In this document: piece after piece, positions 37,908-46,382 of the stretch | How the letters are laid out: each line of letters opens with the position of its first letter | Position numbering within the stretch: position 1 is the stretch's first letter | Origin: UBA11358 sp049517655 | GTDB taxonomy: Bacteria; Verrucomicrobiota; Verrucomicrobiia; Limisphaerales; UBA11358 | Length of the DNA stretch: 64,000 nucleotides | NCBI GenBank assembly: GCA_049517655.1 | Contig: JBEKRQ010000002.1 | Location: forward strand, 620,001-684,000 | Direction of reading: 5' to 3' | The notes under the pieces: model-generated | Told to the model about the DNA's origin: nothing | Databases searched by the model: none | Seen by the model: only the letters and a program-made list of their open reading frames with translations | Program-made: the position numbers and the translations under genes

Positions 37908-39491
37908 TCAAAACGGAAAATCACCGGTGGATTTTGGCAAGACCGCTTTCGGTTCGATGATTTTCTTCGCCAGACTGTGTTTGCGGTAGCCAGCTACTTT
38001 GATTGCTTTGTTGGGTAGGGCCGGGCAGACGAACTCGCACGCGCCGCAACCAATGCACAGATCCTTGTTCAATGATGGCAGGCGGAGATTGTTGATGTAG
38101 GGGACGGTGGACACGGCTTTTGTGGGGCAATGTTCGGAACAGGCGGCGCAGTCGGTGCCGTTTGTCAATACCACGCACCGGTCCGGGTAAAAATTCGCCT
38201 CGCCGATTTTGGTTAAATGTTTTGTGGCTAAATCGAGCAGATCAATCGCGCCGTCCGGGCAAACTTCGCCGCATCGCACGCAGTCGAAGTTGCAGAAGGC
38301 AACATTGAAATCCATGTGCGGCTTCATGATTCCAAGGAACCCATATTCCCCGAATGCCGGTTGCAGCACACCGGTCGGACATTCGCTGATGCACAAATGG
38401 CAGGCTATGCAACGGTCAAGAAACCGTTCCACACTCGCCGACCCCGGCGGACAAATGCCAGGGGAAAAATTTTCGGCAGATTTGGTTTTCCCATCACTTA
38501 ATTTTTCACTCGCGAGCAAAACGCGGCCGATGCCCACCGTTCCGGCAATGCCAAGCATGGTTTTTGAGATGAACGCGCGCCGTTGTGGATCGCGCACCAT
38601 GTCAGGAGCGGGAGTTGAAATCGAAGTCTCTGCAGCCCAGGCAAAGTGATAACCGATGCCATGTTCTGTGCAGACATTCATGCAATTGTAACACGCCACA
38701 CAACGGGAGAAATCAATCGCACCGGCAGACAAATCAATGCACTGTGCCTTGCAGGCTTTCACGCACGCGGCGCATTTTGCACAGGCGCTTTTCTCAATCT
38801 GCAATCGGAATGCCGCGCGCTTTGAGAGCCAGCCCAGCAACGTGCCGAGGGGACAGAGCGTGTTGCAGTAGAGCCGCCCGCCAATCACAACCAACACAGG
38901 GAGCAGGACAAGGAGAATTACCGATTCATGAAGTGCGCCCGCACTTGCCCAGTGCGGCTGGACGCGAAAAAGTCCGTGCCAACCAATCGCGTCCGCCAAA
39001 CCGACGACAAAATTGTTCGCCAGGACGACGATTGGCCGGAAAATGTCCGATGTGACGCGGCCGAAGTTGCTGTAAGGGTCGATCGACGCCAGAGCGAAAC
39101 CGCCCCAGCCGGCCACAGCCGCGATGATGGTCGCCCACAAAAACGTTTGTCTCAACCATGTGTGAGGTCGTGAATAAGACGCGGGTTTGGATTTTCGTTT
39201 CACCCATTTTGTCAGGCGATCGATGACGTCCTGCAAAATTCCCAACGGACAAATTGCCGAACAATAAACACGCCCTACAGCCAGCGTGACGATGGCGATG
39301 ATGATGCAGGCCAGCGATAAACTCGCACCGGTGAGCAGCGCGACCAGCGAAGGGACGAATTGAATTTCGCCCAACCAGTGGCCGATTTTCCACGGAACCA
39401 GTTCCCGAAAATCAACAAACGCCGCAGTGAGCGCAGCAAACACTGCCACCGCCACCACGACCCGTAACCATTTCAGAAGTTTGGGCGGCAC
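37908..39491 (-). CDS. Polytopic membrane ferredoxin-type protein (NapH/YccM-like) with several 4Fe-4S clusters
   Basis: The N-terminal third has about five membrane spans with two NapH-type CxxxCP motifs (VYCSAICPLGILQD and YCNTLCPLGTLLG). The rest is a string of ferredoxin motifs: CAKCAACVKACKAQC, CVACYNCMNVC, CIACHLCISECP, CVRCGEVCP, CAACSEHCP and CIGCGACEFVCP, enough for at least five clusters. A stretch near residue 300 (DPQRRAFISKTMLGIAGTVG) resembles a twin-arginine-like segment, implying fusion of a NapH-like and a NapG-like module. It probably moves electrons between the quinone pool and a periplasmic partner. The DUF362 gene is directly upstream. Confidence 0.85.
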   Translation of the reverse strand: MPPKLLKWLRVVVAVAVFAALTAAFVDFRELVPWKIGHWLGEIQFVPSLVALLTGASLSLACIIIAIVTLAVGRVYCSAICPLGILQDVIDRLTKWVKRKSKPASYSRPHTWLRQTFLWATIIAAVAGWGGFALASIDPYSNFGRVTSDIFRPIVVLANNFVVGLADAIGWHGLFRVQPHWASAGALHESVILLVLLPVLVVIGGRLYCNTLCPLGTLLGWLSKRAAFRLQIEKSACAKCAACVKACKAQCIDLSAGAIDFSRCVACYNCMNVCTEHGIGYHFAWAAETSISTPAPDMVRDPQRRAFISKTMLGIAGTVGIGRVLLASEKLSDGKTKSAENFSPGICPPGSASVERFLDRCIACHLCISECPTGVLQPAFGEYGFLGIMKPHMDFNVAFCNFDCVRCGEVCPDGAIDLLDLATKHLTKIGEANFYPDRCVVLTNGTDCAACSEHCPTKAVSTVPYINNLRLPSLNKDLCIGCGACEFVCPALPNKAIKVAGYRKHSLAKKIIEPKAVLPKSTGDFPF

Positions 39492-39495
39492 AGCT

Positions 39496-40440
39496 TCATG
39501 CCAGCTTGAGCCGGCGGATGTCCACTTGTTCCAAGTCCATCGTGCCGAGGTTCATTCCGGCGGCGATGGCGATGTGGCGGATGTCGGACGGCTGGTAATT
39601 GAGCAGTCGCGCGCCGGCGGCGTCAGTGGCCACGATGTCGGTCGAGACCAGCAGCGTGCGCATGACGACCAGATCGTTCGCAGATGTGCCACGCGGCCCG
39701 TTGCGAACCATGGGGGCGTAGGCGTCGAGGATGTTGAGTGTCGGTTTTTTGAACGTCAGCAAATCGGCAATGCACTGGTGCAGGTCGGTGCGATGATAGA
39801 ATCCACGATCCCAAACAATGCCCATCAAATTTTTCATGCACCCGGTCATCAACGTGGCCATGTGTTTTTTGAGTACCGGGACGTTGATGAACACATCGCT
39901 GTCGAGAACCAGCGAATGGACTTTTGCCTGGCGCAATTTCTTCCCGTTCGGAATTTCAACTTGACGATAAAGGGTTTGGTCCTTGCCGTTGACGAGAGTC
40001 GCGCCGGTGTCCTTCGCCACCTTTTCGATGCCGCTGTTGGCATAAGTGCGTTGCCATTGGTCGCAGGAGTTGTCAAACATGCTCACGGATTTCGCGCCTG
40101 CGGCAAAACACATCTCCACCACCCGTTTCACCAGTTCCGGGTGCGAATCCGCGCCGCGTTCCGGTGGTGAATCCCAGCCGATGTTGGGCTTCACGAGAAC
40201 GGTCTGTCCCTTTTTCACGAAAGCTTCCATGCCGCCGAGCATGGCCATGGCCTTGTCGAGCATCGCCGCGCGTTCGCCGTCGCGCACCGCCACGAGGACG
40301 GATTTCGCCTGGACCGGCGCGGTGGAAACGCCGGCGGTTTTCACCGGCAAATCGGCGGCGAACAATTTTTCAAGGTTGGCAAGGGGCAGGCTTGCGCCGA
40401 GGGCGAACCCGGCTTTGATAAAATCACGGCGCGTTTTCAT
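39496..40440 (-). CDS. DUF362-domain protein with Tat signal
   Basis: The start at 40440 (MKTRRDFIKAGFALGASLPL) gives a clean twin-arginine signal (TRRDFIKAG), predicting export of a folded, cofactor-bearing protein. The DUF362 body includes VLVKPNIGWDSPPERGADSHP, SDVFINVPVLKKHMATLMTG shortened here to VFINVPVLKKH, and LKNLMGIVWDRGFYHRTDL in part (GIVWDRGFYH). DUF362 proteins are often found with or fused to ferredoxin domains; here the ferredoxin-type membrane protein starts four bases after its stop. The pair is likely one redox system of unknown substrate. Confidence 0.85.
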   Translation of the reverse strand: MKTRRDFIKAGFALGASLPLANLEKLFAADLPVKTAGVSTAPVQAKSVLVAVRDGERAAMLDKAMAMLGGMEAFVKKGQTVLVKPNIGWDSPPERGADSHPELVKRVVEMCFAAGAKSVSMFDNSCDQWQRTYANSGIEKVAKDTGATLVNGKDQTLYRQVEIPNGKKLRQAKVHSLVLDSDVFINVPVLKKHMATLMTGCMKNLMGIVWDRGFYHRTDLHQCIADLLTFKKPTLNILDAYAPMVRNGPRGTSANDLVVMRTLLVSTDIVATDAAGARLLNYQPSDIRHIAIAAGMNLGTMDLEQVDIRRLKLA

Positions 40441-40731
40441 AAATGACAAGCGTTGAAAGGATGAACTGACATTTCTTTTGGCAAACTAATCCCTTCCCGG
40501 AGCAGAACAAGGCCGTTGCTTGATTTTCGCCATTTTGGGTGAAGGAATGCCAAAATACGTCAAAATTGCCGATAAAAAAATATCCCAAAGCATCCCCGGC
40601 AAATTACAGGCGCAGAACCGCCCCGAGGCGGCCGACATCGCGCGGCGGCGATAAAAAAATTTCATTTCGAACAATTTGTGATAGGTTACACTGTGAAATG
40701 AGGTTGTTTACTGTTTGTTCTACATTAAAAA

Positions 40732-41412
40732 ATGAAAGCCCCGATACCAACCAATGAAGCTGAACGGCTCGCGGCCTTGAAGTCGTATCGCATTCTCGAT
40801 ACTGCGGCCGAGCAGTCTTACGATGATATCACCGCCCTGGCCGCGCATATTTGCGAGGTTCCAATTGTCATCATTTCACTGGTGGACGAATATCGGCAAT
40901 GGTTCAAATCGAAAATTGGATTGGATGTGGAACAAACGCCCCGCGAGATCGCATTTTGCGCGCATGCGATTCTTCAGAAAGAACCTTTTATCGTTACGGA
41001 TGCAACGAAAGACGAGCGGTTTGCAAATAACCCGCTGGTCAAGGGTGAAACTCACATTCAGTTCTACGCGGGCTTCCCATTGATTAACCCGGAAGGACTG
41101 GCCTTGGGAACACTTTGTGCCATTGACCGTCAACCGCGCCGACTTTCCGCCGAACAGGAAAAGGCGATGCAGGCTTTGCAGCGGCAGGTCATGGCTTTGC
41201 TGGAGTTAAGGCGGGTTTCGGCGCGCCTGGCGGATGCACTCGATAATGTAAAAATATTGCAGGAGTTGCTGCCCATCTGCGCCTGGTGCAAGCGCATCCG
41301 TGATGACAAAGGGTACTGGGAGCAGGTCGAGGCCTACTTTCATAAAAACGCGGGCGTCAATTTTACCCACGGTGTTTGCCCGGAATGCCTGGGAAGGGTG
41401 CACGTCAAATAG
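40732..41412 (+). CDS. GAF-domain signalling protein with C-terminal CAWCKRIRDD motif
   Basis: Residues 20-165 form a GAF sensor domain of the kind beginning ERLAALKSYRILDTAAEQ, with IAFCAHAILQKEPFIVTDA and FYAGFPLINPEGLALGTLC. A coiled-coil-like helix (LEELRRVSARLADALDN region) follows. The tail LPICAWCKRIRDDKGYWEQV with a later CPEC is a recurrent end of bacterial sensor proteins and may bind metal. No kinase, cyclase or phosphodiesterase output domain is present. The upstream gap 40441-40731 shows no gene, only a 7-bp inverted repeat TCATTTC/GAAATGA in the likely promoter region near 40662-40700. Confidence 0.85.
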   Translation: MKAPIPTNEAERLAALKSYRILDTAAEQSYDDITALAAHICEVPIVIISLVDEYRQWFKSKIGLDVEQTPREIAFCAHAILQKEPFIVTDATKDERFANNPLVKGETHIQFYAGFPLINPEGLALGTLCAIDRQPRRLSAEQEKAMQALQRQVMALLELRRVSARLADALDNVKILQELLPICAWCKRIRDDKGYWEQVEAYFHKNAGVNFTHGVCPECLGRVHVK

Positions 41413-41527
41413 TAGCCGGGCAAACGACGATTCTCTTAACCGGTCTTGAACCTTATTTTAATCCACGCCATCTCCTCTTCGCATTGCTTCGACGCGGCGG
41501 GCCGCGTAATCTGCGGGCGGCTTTTCC

Positions 41528-42838
41528 ATGAAACTTCTCGTCATCGGTTCGGGCGGACGCGAACACGCGCTGGTCTGGAAACTGGCGCAGTCGCCGCATG
41601 TCACACAACTATGGTGCGCGCCGGGCAATGCCGGCATCGCCCAGGAACGGCTACGCAACGGCAAACTCGTAGAATGTCGCGATATAAAAGCGACTGACAG
41701 GCCGAGGCTTCGTTGGTTTGCCAAGCGTAACAAAATCGATTTGACCGTTGTTGGACCAGATGACCCGTTGGCTGACGGCATTGTTGATTTTTTTGAGGAA
41801 GAAGGTTTGCGAATTTGGGGGCCAAATCAAAAAGCGGCGAAGTTTGAATGGTCTAAATCCTTTTCTCAAAAATTCATGGAGAAGCATGGCATTCCAACTG
41901 CGAGAGCTGGAATTTTTACTGATCCAAATGAAGCAAAAACGTTTGCGGCAGAATTAAATTGGCACTGCGTAATAAAAGCCGACGGACTGGCTTTAGGCAA
42001 AGGCGTTATCGTTCCAAAAAACCTAGATTCATTTGTTCCAGAAAACAAAAAATGGGCTGAACAAGCTATTGACGACATGCTCCTGCTTGGACGTTTTGGA
42101 AAAGCCGGCGAACGAATCGTCATTCAGGAATTTCTTGAAGGCATGGAGATTTCGCTGCATGCGCTGTGTGATGGCAAAACGGCCAAACTTTTTCCGACCT
42201 CACAAGACCACAAGCGCGCGCTTGATGGCGACCGTAGCTTGAACACCGGCGGCATGGGCACGTATTCGCCCACGCCGTTTTTGAGCGACGCGCAACTGGC
42301 CGATGCCGGCAATAAAATCCTAGGGCCGTGGCTGCGCGGCTGCGCGGCAGAAGGAATTGATTTTCGCGGAATTTTGTATCCGGGCCTGATGCTGACAAAA
42401 AACGGCCCCAAAGTGCTGGAATTCAACGCGCGTTTTGGCGATCCGGAAACGCAGGTCTACCTGACACGGCTTGAAAATGATCTGGTTGAACTGCTCGATG
42501 CCAGCGTCAGCGGCATGCTCGGCAAGATGGAATTGGAATGGAGCCCGACGGCGAGTGTTTGCGTGGTAATGGCGAGCGGTGGTTATCCCGGCAGCTACGC
42601 AAAGGGCAAGCCGATTCGCGGCCTGAACGAAGCTGCGGAGCTGCCGCACACAAAAGTTTTTCACGCCGGCACGGCGAAAAATGGAAATGAAATCGTTACA
42701 AATGGCGGACGTGTTTTGGGCGTTACCGCTTGGGCAAAGGATTTGAAATCCGCCCAAGCTGCCGCTTATGTCGCCGTGGAAAAAATTCATTTCGATGGCG
42801 CGCATTTCCGCCGTGATATCGCGGCGAAGGCGCTGTGA
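41528..42838 (+). CDS. purD: Phosphoribosylamine--glycine ligase
   Basis: GAR synthetase, second step of purine synthesis, 436 residues with ATP-grasp fold: KLLVIGSGGREHALVWKLA, the PurD signature RFGDPETQ (in EFNARFGDPETQVYL), KADGLALGKGV and GGMGTYSPTPF. The segment 41680-42130 is visibly AT-richer, with TTA, ATA and GAA codon choice unlike the flanks, which hints at a mosaic gene. It is followed by an exported S41-type protein. Confidence 0.96.
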   Translation: MKLLVIGSGGREHALVWKLAQSPHVTQLWCAPGNAGIAQERLRNGKLVECRDIKATDRPRLRWFAKRNKIDLTVVGPDDPLADGIVDFFEEEGLRIWGPNQKAAKFEWSKSFSQKFMEKHGIPTARAGIFTDPNEAKTFAAELNWHCVIKADGLALGKGVIVPKNLDSFVPENKKWAEQAIDDMLLLGRFGKAGERIVIQEFLEGMEISLHALCDGKTAKLFPTSQDHKRALDGDRSLNTGGMGTYSPTPFLSDAQLADAGNKILGPWLRGCAAEGIDFRGILYPGLMLTKNGPKVLEFNARFGDPETQVYLTRLENDLVELLDASVSGMLGKMELEWSPTASVCVVMASGGYPGSYAKGKPIRGLNEAAELPHTKVFHAGTAKNGNEIVTNGGRVLGVTAWAKDLKSAQAAAYVAVEKIHFDGAHFRRDIAAKAL

Positions 42839-42891
42839 TGATTTCATTGCCGCTTTACTTCCCTCTGTCTGTGAATCATTTTAGGCGGACC

Positions 42892-44019
42892 ATGACACGG
42901 CGTTTTTTCAGTCTTCTCGTCCCGGCCATTGCAATGTTGCTGGTAATGCGCGGCTCGTTGTGCGCGGAACCGACAAATACCGCGCCAGATTTCAAGGAAG
43001 TTTACGATTTGATTCGCACGAATCTCGCGGGCGCAACGGATGAAACTTTGAATCGCACGGCGGTCGAAGGGTTGCTGACGCAGTTACACGGCAAAGTTTC
43101 CCTCGTCGGCGCGGTGAATGGGACCACGATTCTGCAAGGTGGAACCGCTTTGAGCAAATCAACGATCCTCGAAAGCAATGTCGTGTATTTGCGCGCCGGT
43201 CACGTTGCGGGAAATCTCGCGAACGAATTGAGCATAGCGTATCGCGCATTGGCGGTATCGAACGAAGTTGTCGGAGTGGTCCTGGATTTGCGGTTTGCCA
43301 GCGGTGACGATTACGCGGTGGCAGTGGCGGCGGCGGATTTGTTCGTGTCGAAAAAAACGCCGGTGTTGGATTGGGGCAATGGCGTTGTTGAATCAAATCC
43401 AGGCAAGGAACCAATTGCCGGGCCGCTGGTCGTGCTCGTGAATGGCGGGACAAGCGGCGCGGCGGAAACGCTGGCGGCGGTGTTGCGGGAATCAGGAGCA
43501 GCTTTAATCATCGGCGGCCCGACGGCGGGAGAAGCGAAGATGTTCAAGGAATTCCCGCTGAAAAACGGTGAACGACTGCGCATCGCGACGACGCCGGTGA
43601 GATTGGGCGACGGTTCAACGATTTCGCGTCTGCAACCGGACATCACTGTGACCATTGGTCCCGGGGATGAGGGCGCATTTTTCGCCGATGCTTATGCACC
43701 GTTGTCAAAGCCGGCTGCCGATAACAACCTCAACACCACAACGAACAGTCTTTTGCCATTTATAGATCGCATCAGCGAGGCGGATTTGGTGCGGCAACAG
43801 CAGCAAAACATGAAACGCATTGACCTCATCAACCTGCCCCCGCCATTGGGACCGGCACGGAGCCCGATCCATAAAAACAGTGATGATAGCAACAACGATG
43901 ATGGTTCTGTGCCGGCGCGCGCTGCGGAGCCGCAAAAACCGGTGATTCGCGATCCAGCTTTGGCACGCGCGCTGGATTTGATCAAAGGTCTCGCGGTCAC
44001 GCGCGAGTCTCATCTCTGA
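42892..44019 (+). CDS. Exported S41-family (C-terminal processing protease-like) protein
   Basis: The start at 42892 gives a signal peptide (FFSLLVPAIAMLLVMRGSLC, cut near CAE); a GTG overlapping the purD stop (42835) is an alternative. The S41 core is present without a PDZ domain: GVVLDLRFASGDDYAVAV, LVVLVNGGTSGAAETLAAVL with the likely nucleophile Ser, GPTAGEAKMF with a candidate catalytic Lys, and RLQPDITV. The last 90 residues are polar and low-complexity (NSDDSNNDDG). It is probably a periplasmic peptidase; the nucleophile context GTSGAAE differs from classical GSASASE. Confidence 0.8.
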   Translation: MTRRFFSLLVPAIAMLLVMRGSLCAEPTNTAPDFKEVYDLIRTNLAGATDETLNRTAVEGLLTQLHGKVSLVGAVNGTTILQGGTALSKSTILESNVVYLRAGHVAGNLANELSIAYRALAVSNEVVGVVLDLRFASGDDYAVAVAAADLFVSKKTPVLDWGNGVVESNPGKEPIAGPLVVLVNGGTSGAAETLAAVLRESGAALIIGGPTAGEAKMFKEFPLKNGERLRIATTPVRLGDGSTISRLQPDITVTIGPGDEGAFFADAYAPLSKPAADNNLNTTTNSLLPFIDRISEADLVRQQQQNMKRIDLINLPPPLGPARSPIHKNSDDSNNDDGSVPARAAEPQKPVIRDPALARALDLIKGLAVTRESHL

Positions 44020-44071
44020 TTTCGCCGTTGACGATTCATCGTTCGCAATTCAACCTGAGCCTTTTCGCGGC

Positions 44072-46249
44072 ATGAAAACCATCCTGTTTGTCTGCACGGG
44101 GAATGTTTGTCGCAGTCCGATGGCTGAGGCGCTGTTTCATCGGGCGGCGCAGGGGCTGGGGGAATTCCGCGTGTTATCGGCCGGGCTCGGCGCGCTGGAC
44201 GGCCAGCCGCCAACGCCGCATTCGGTCAAAGCGATGCGCGAACTGGGCATTGACATCTCGGAACAACGCAGCCAAGCGCTCACAGCCGGGTTGGTGCGGG
44301 AGGCCGATTACATTTTTGGCATGACGCACAGTCACGTGGACACGATTGCGTTGTTGTATCCGCAGGCGGCGGATAAAACCTTTTTGCTGCGCGAATTTGA
44401 TGAAATGCTCGAACCATTTGAAAAAGACATCAACGATCCAATCGGCGGCTCCTACGAGATGTATGTGAGTTGCCTCAAACAAATCGAGCAAGGCATCGCG
44501 TCGCTGCTGAAATTTATGGAACAACACGAAATGCTGTCGGCTCCGCAGGCAGGCAAAACCGCTGCGGTCACAAACCTTGCCATCGGCGCGGACCATGGCG
44601 GCTACACATTGAAAGAGGCATTGAAACAACATTTGCAGCAACGCGGACTGAGTGTCACGGATTTTGGCGCGAAATCGAAGGAGCCGGCCGATGATTATCC
44701 CGACTTCGCCCAGCCGGTGGCACAGGCCGTAGCCACCGGTCGGGCGGAACTGGGCCTGCTCATCTGCACCAGCGGCGTTGGCATGAGCATGACCGCCAAC
44801 AAAGTGCCGGGCGTGCGCGCTGCGCTCGTTGCCGATGAACAAACCGCGGCGCTGGCCCGACAACACAACGACGCGAACATTCTTTGCCTTAGCGGCAAAA
44901 ACACTTCACCGGAACTGGGCCGGAAAATCCTCGACGCGTTTTTGAACGCGAAGTTTGAAGGCGGACGCCACGAACGCCGCGTTGAAAAAATGGACGTGCG
45001 GCTCGCCGCGCCGCAATTGCGTTTGTGCAACGTGGATTCCGCCGTGGCCGACGCCATCGAACACGAGCGCCTGCGCCAGCAGGAAAACATCGAATTGATC
45101 GCGTCCGAAAATTTCACCAGCCCGGCGGTCATGGAGGCGCAAGGCTCGGTGTTGACGAACAAATACGCCGAGGGCTATCCAAAAAAACGCTGGTATGGCG
45201 GCTGCGAAAACATTGACACCGTCGAGCAGCTTGCGATTGACCGTGCGAAAAAACTTTTCGGCGCGGAACACGTCAACGTCCAGCCGCATTCCGGCAGCCA
45301 GGCGAACATGGCGGTTTATTTTGCCGTGCTGAAGCCCGGCGACAGGATGCTCACGATGGATCTGAGCCACGGCGGGCATTTGACGCATGGCCACAAGGCG
45401 AATTTTTCCGGCAAATTTTTTGAAATCGTCCACTACGGCGTGCGCAAGGACGATGAACGGATTGATTACGACCAGCTCGCCGCCATGGCGCGCGAGCACA
45501 AGCCGAAGATGATCACCGTCGGCGCCAGCGCTTATCCACGCACCATTGACTTCAAACGCATGGGCGAAATCGCCCGCGAAGTCGGCGCATATCTGCTCGC
45601 GGACATCGCGCACATTGCCGGCATGGTTGCGGTGGGAATCCATCCCAGCCCGATTCCGCACGCGGATTTTGTGACAACGACGACGCACAAAACCTTGCGC
45701 GGGCCGCGCGGTGGATTGATTTTGTGCCGCGAAAAATTTGCGAAGGAAATTGATTCCACCGTTTTCCCCGGCATCCAGGGCGGGCCATTGGAACACGTCA
45801 TCGCCGCCAAGGCCGTTTGTTTCCATGAAGCTTTGCAGCCGTCATTCAAGTTGTATCAGGAGCAAATTGTTAAAAACGCAAAGGCATTGGCCGACGGCAT
45901 GAAACGCAACGGCTACCGGCTTGTCAGCGGCGGCACGGACAATCATTTAATGCTCGTGGACGTCGGTGTGAAGAATTTGACCGGCAAGGAATGTCAAATT
46001 GCGCTCGACGAAGCAGGCATCACGGTGAACAAAAACACGATTCCCTTCGAGACGCGCTCGCCGTTTCTGGCCAGCGGCGTCCGGCTGGGCACGCCCGCGG
46101 TGACCACGCGCGGCATGAAGGAAACGGAAATGGCGGCCATTGCGGACATGATTTCAGAAGTGTTGTCAGACATAAAGTCGCTTGACACGGCGGCTAAAGT
46201 GCGTCAACGTGTGCGTGAGTTGACTGCGAAATTTCCCTTGCCGTATTGA
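44072..46249 (+). CDS. glyA: Three-domain fusion: low-molecular-weight phosphatase + ribose-5-phosphate isomerase B + serine hydroxymethyltransferase
   Basis: One uninterrupted 725-residue frame. Residues 1-152 are an LMW protein-tyrosine-phosphatase domain with the P-loop CTGNVCRS (Cys8, Arg14) and general acid Asp122 in NDPIGGSYEMY. Residues 168-305 are RpiB: IGADHGGYTLKEAL, active Cys232 in LLICTSGVGMSMTANK, and RQHNDANILCLSG. Residues 314-725 are SHMT: ELIASENFTS, LTNKYAEGYPKKRWYGGCEN, PHSGSQANMAVY and PLP Lys540 in TTTTHKTLRGPRGG. The same three genes lie close together in Bacillus (ywlE, ywlF, glyA), so the fusion follows a known gene order. All three active sites look intact. Confidence 0.95.
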   Translation: MKTILFVCTGNVCRSPMAEALFHRAAQGLGEFRVLSAGLGALDGQPPTPHSVKAMRELGIDISEQRSQALTAGLVREADYIFGMTHSHVDTIALLYPQAADKTFLLREFDEMLEPFEKDINDPIGGSYEMYVSCLKQIEQGIASLLKFMEQHEMLSAPQAGKTAAVTNLAIGADHGGYTLKEALKQHLQQRGLSVTDFGAKSKEPADDYPDFAQPVAQAVATGRAELGLLICTSGVGMSMTANKVPGVRAALVADEQTAALARQHNDANILCLSGKNTSPELGRKILDAFLNAKFEGGRHERRVEKMDVRLAAPQLRLCNVDSAVADAIEHERLRQQENIELIASENFTSPAVMEAQGSVLTNKYAEGYPKKRWYGGCENIDTVEQLAIDRAKKLFGAEHVNVQPHSGSQANMAVYFAVLKPGDRMLTMDLSHGGHLTHGHKANFSGKFFEIVHYGVRKDDERIDYDQLAAMAREHKPKMITVGASAYPRTIDFKRMGEIAREVGAYLLADIAHIAGMVAVGIHPSPIPHADFVTTTTHKTLRGPRGGLILCREKFAKEIDSTVFPGIQGGPLEHVIAAKAVCFHEALQPSFKLYQEQIVKNAKALADGMKRNGYRLVSGGTDNHLMLVDVGVKNLTGKECQIALDEAGITVNKNTIPFETRSPFLASGVRLGTPAVTTRGMKETEMAAIADMISEVLSDIKSLDTAAKVRQRVRELTAKFPLPY

Positions 46250-46382
46250 GGTTGCACTGCCTCGAACGCTCGGTTGATAAAAATCCATTTTGAGCTTTTC
46301 CGGTTGCAGACCGTTCAATGCGTGACGATCTTGCGAATCCGGCAATTGAAATCCGGTCAATCCAACCAGTTTAATTTTATTT

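Noticed and set aside
40539..40757. Short open frame upstream of the GAF-domain gene
   Set aside because: Basic, low-complexity translation with no ribosome-binding site and overlap with the GAF start; judged non-coding promoter region.
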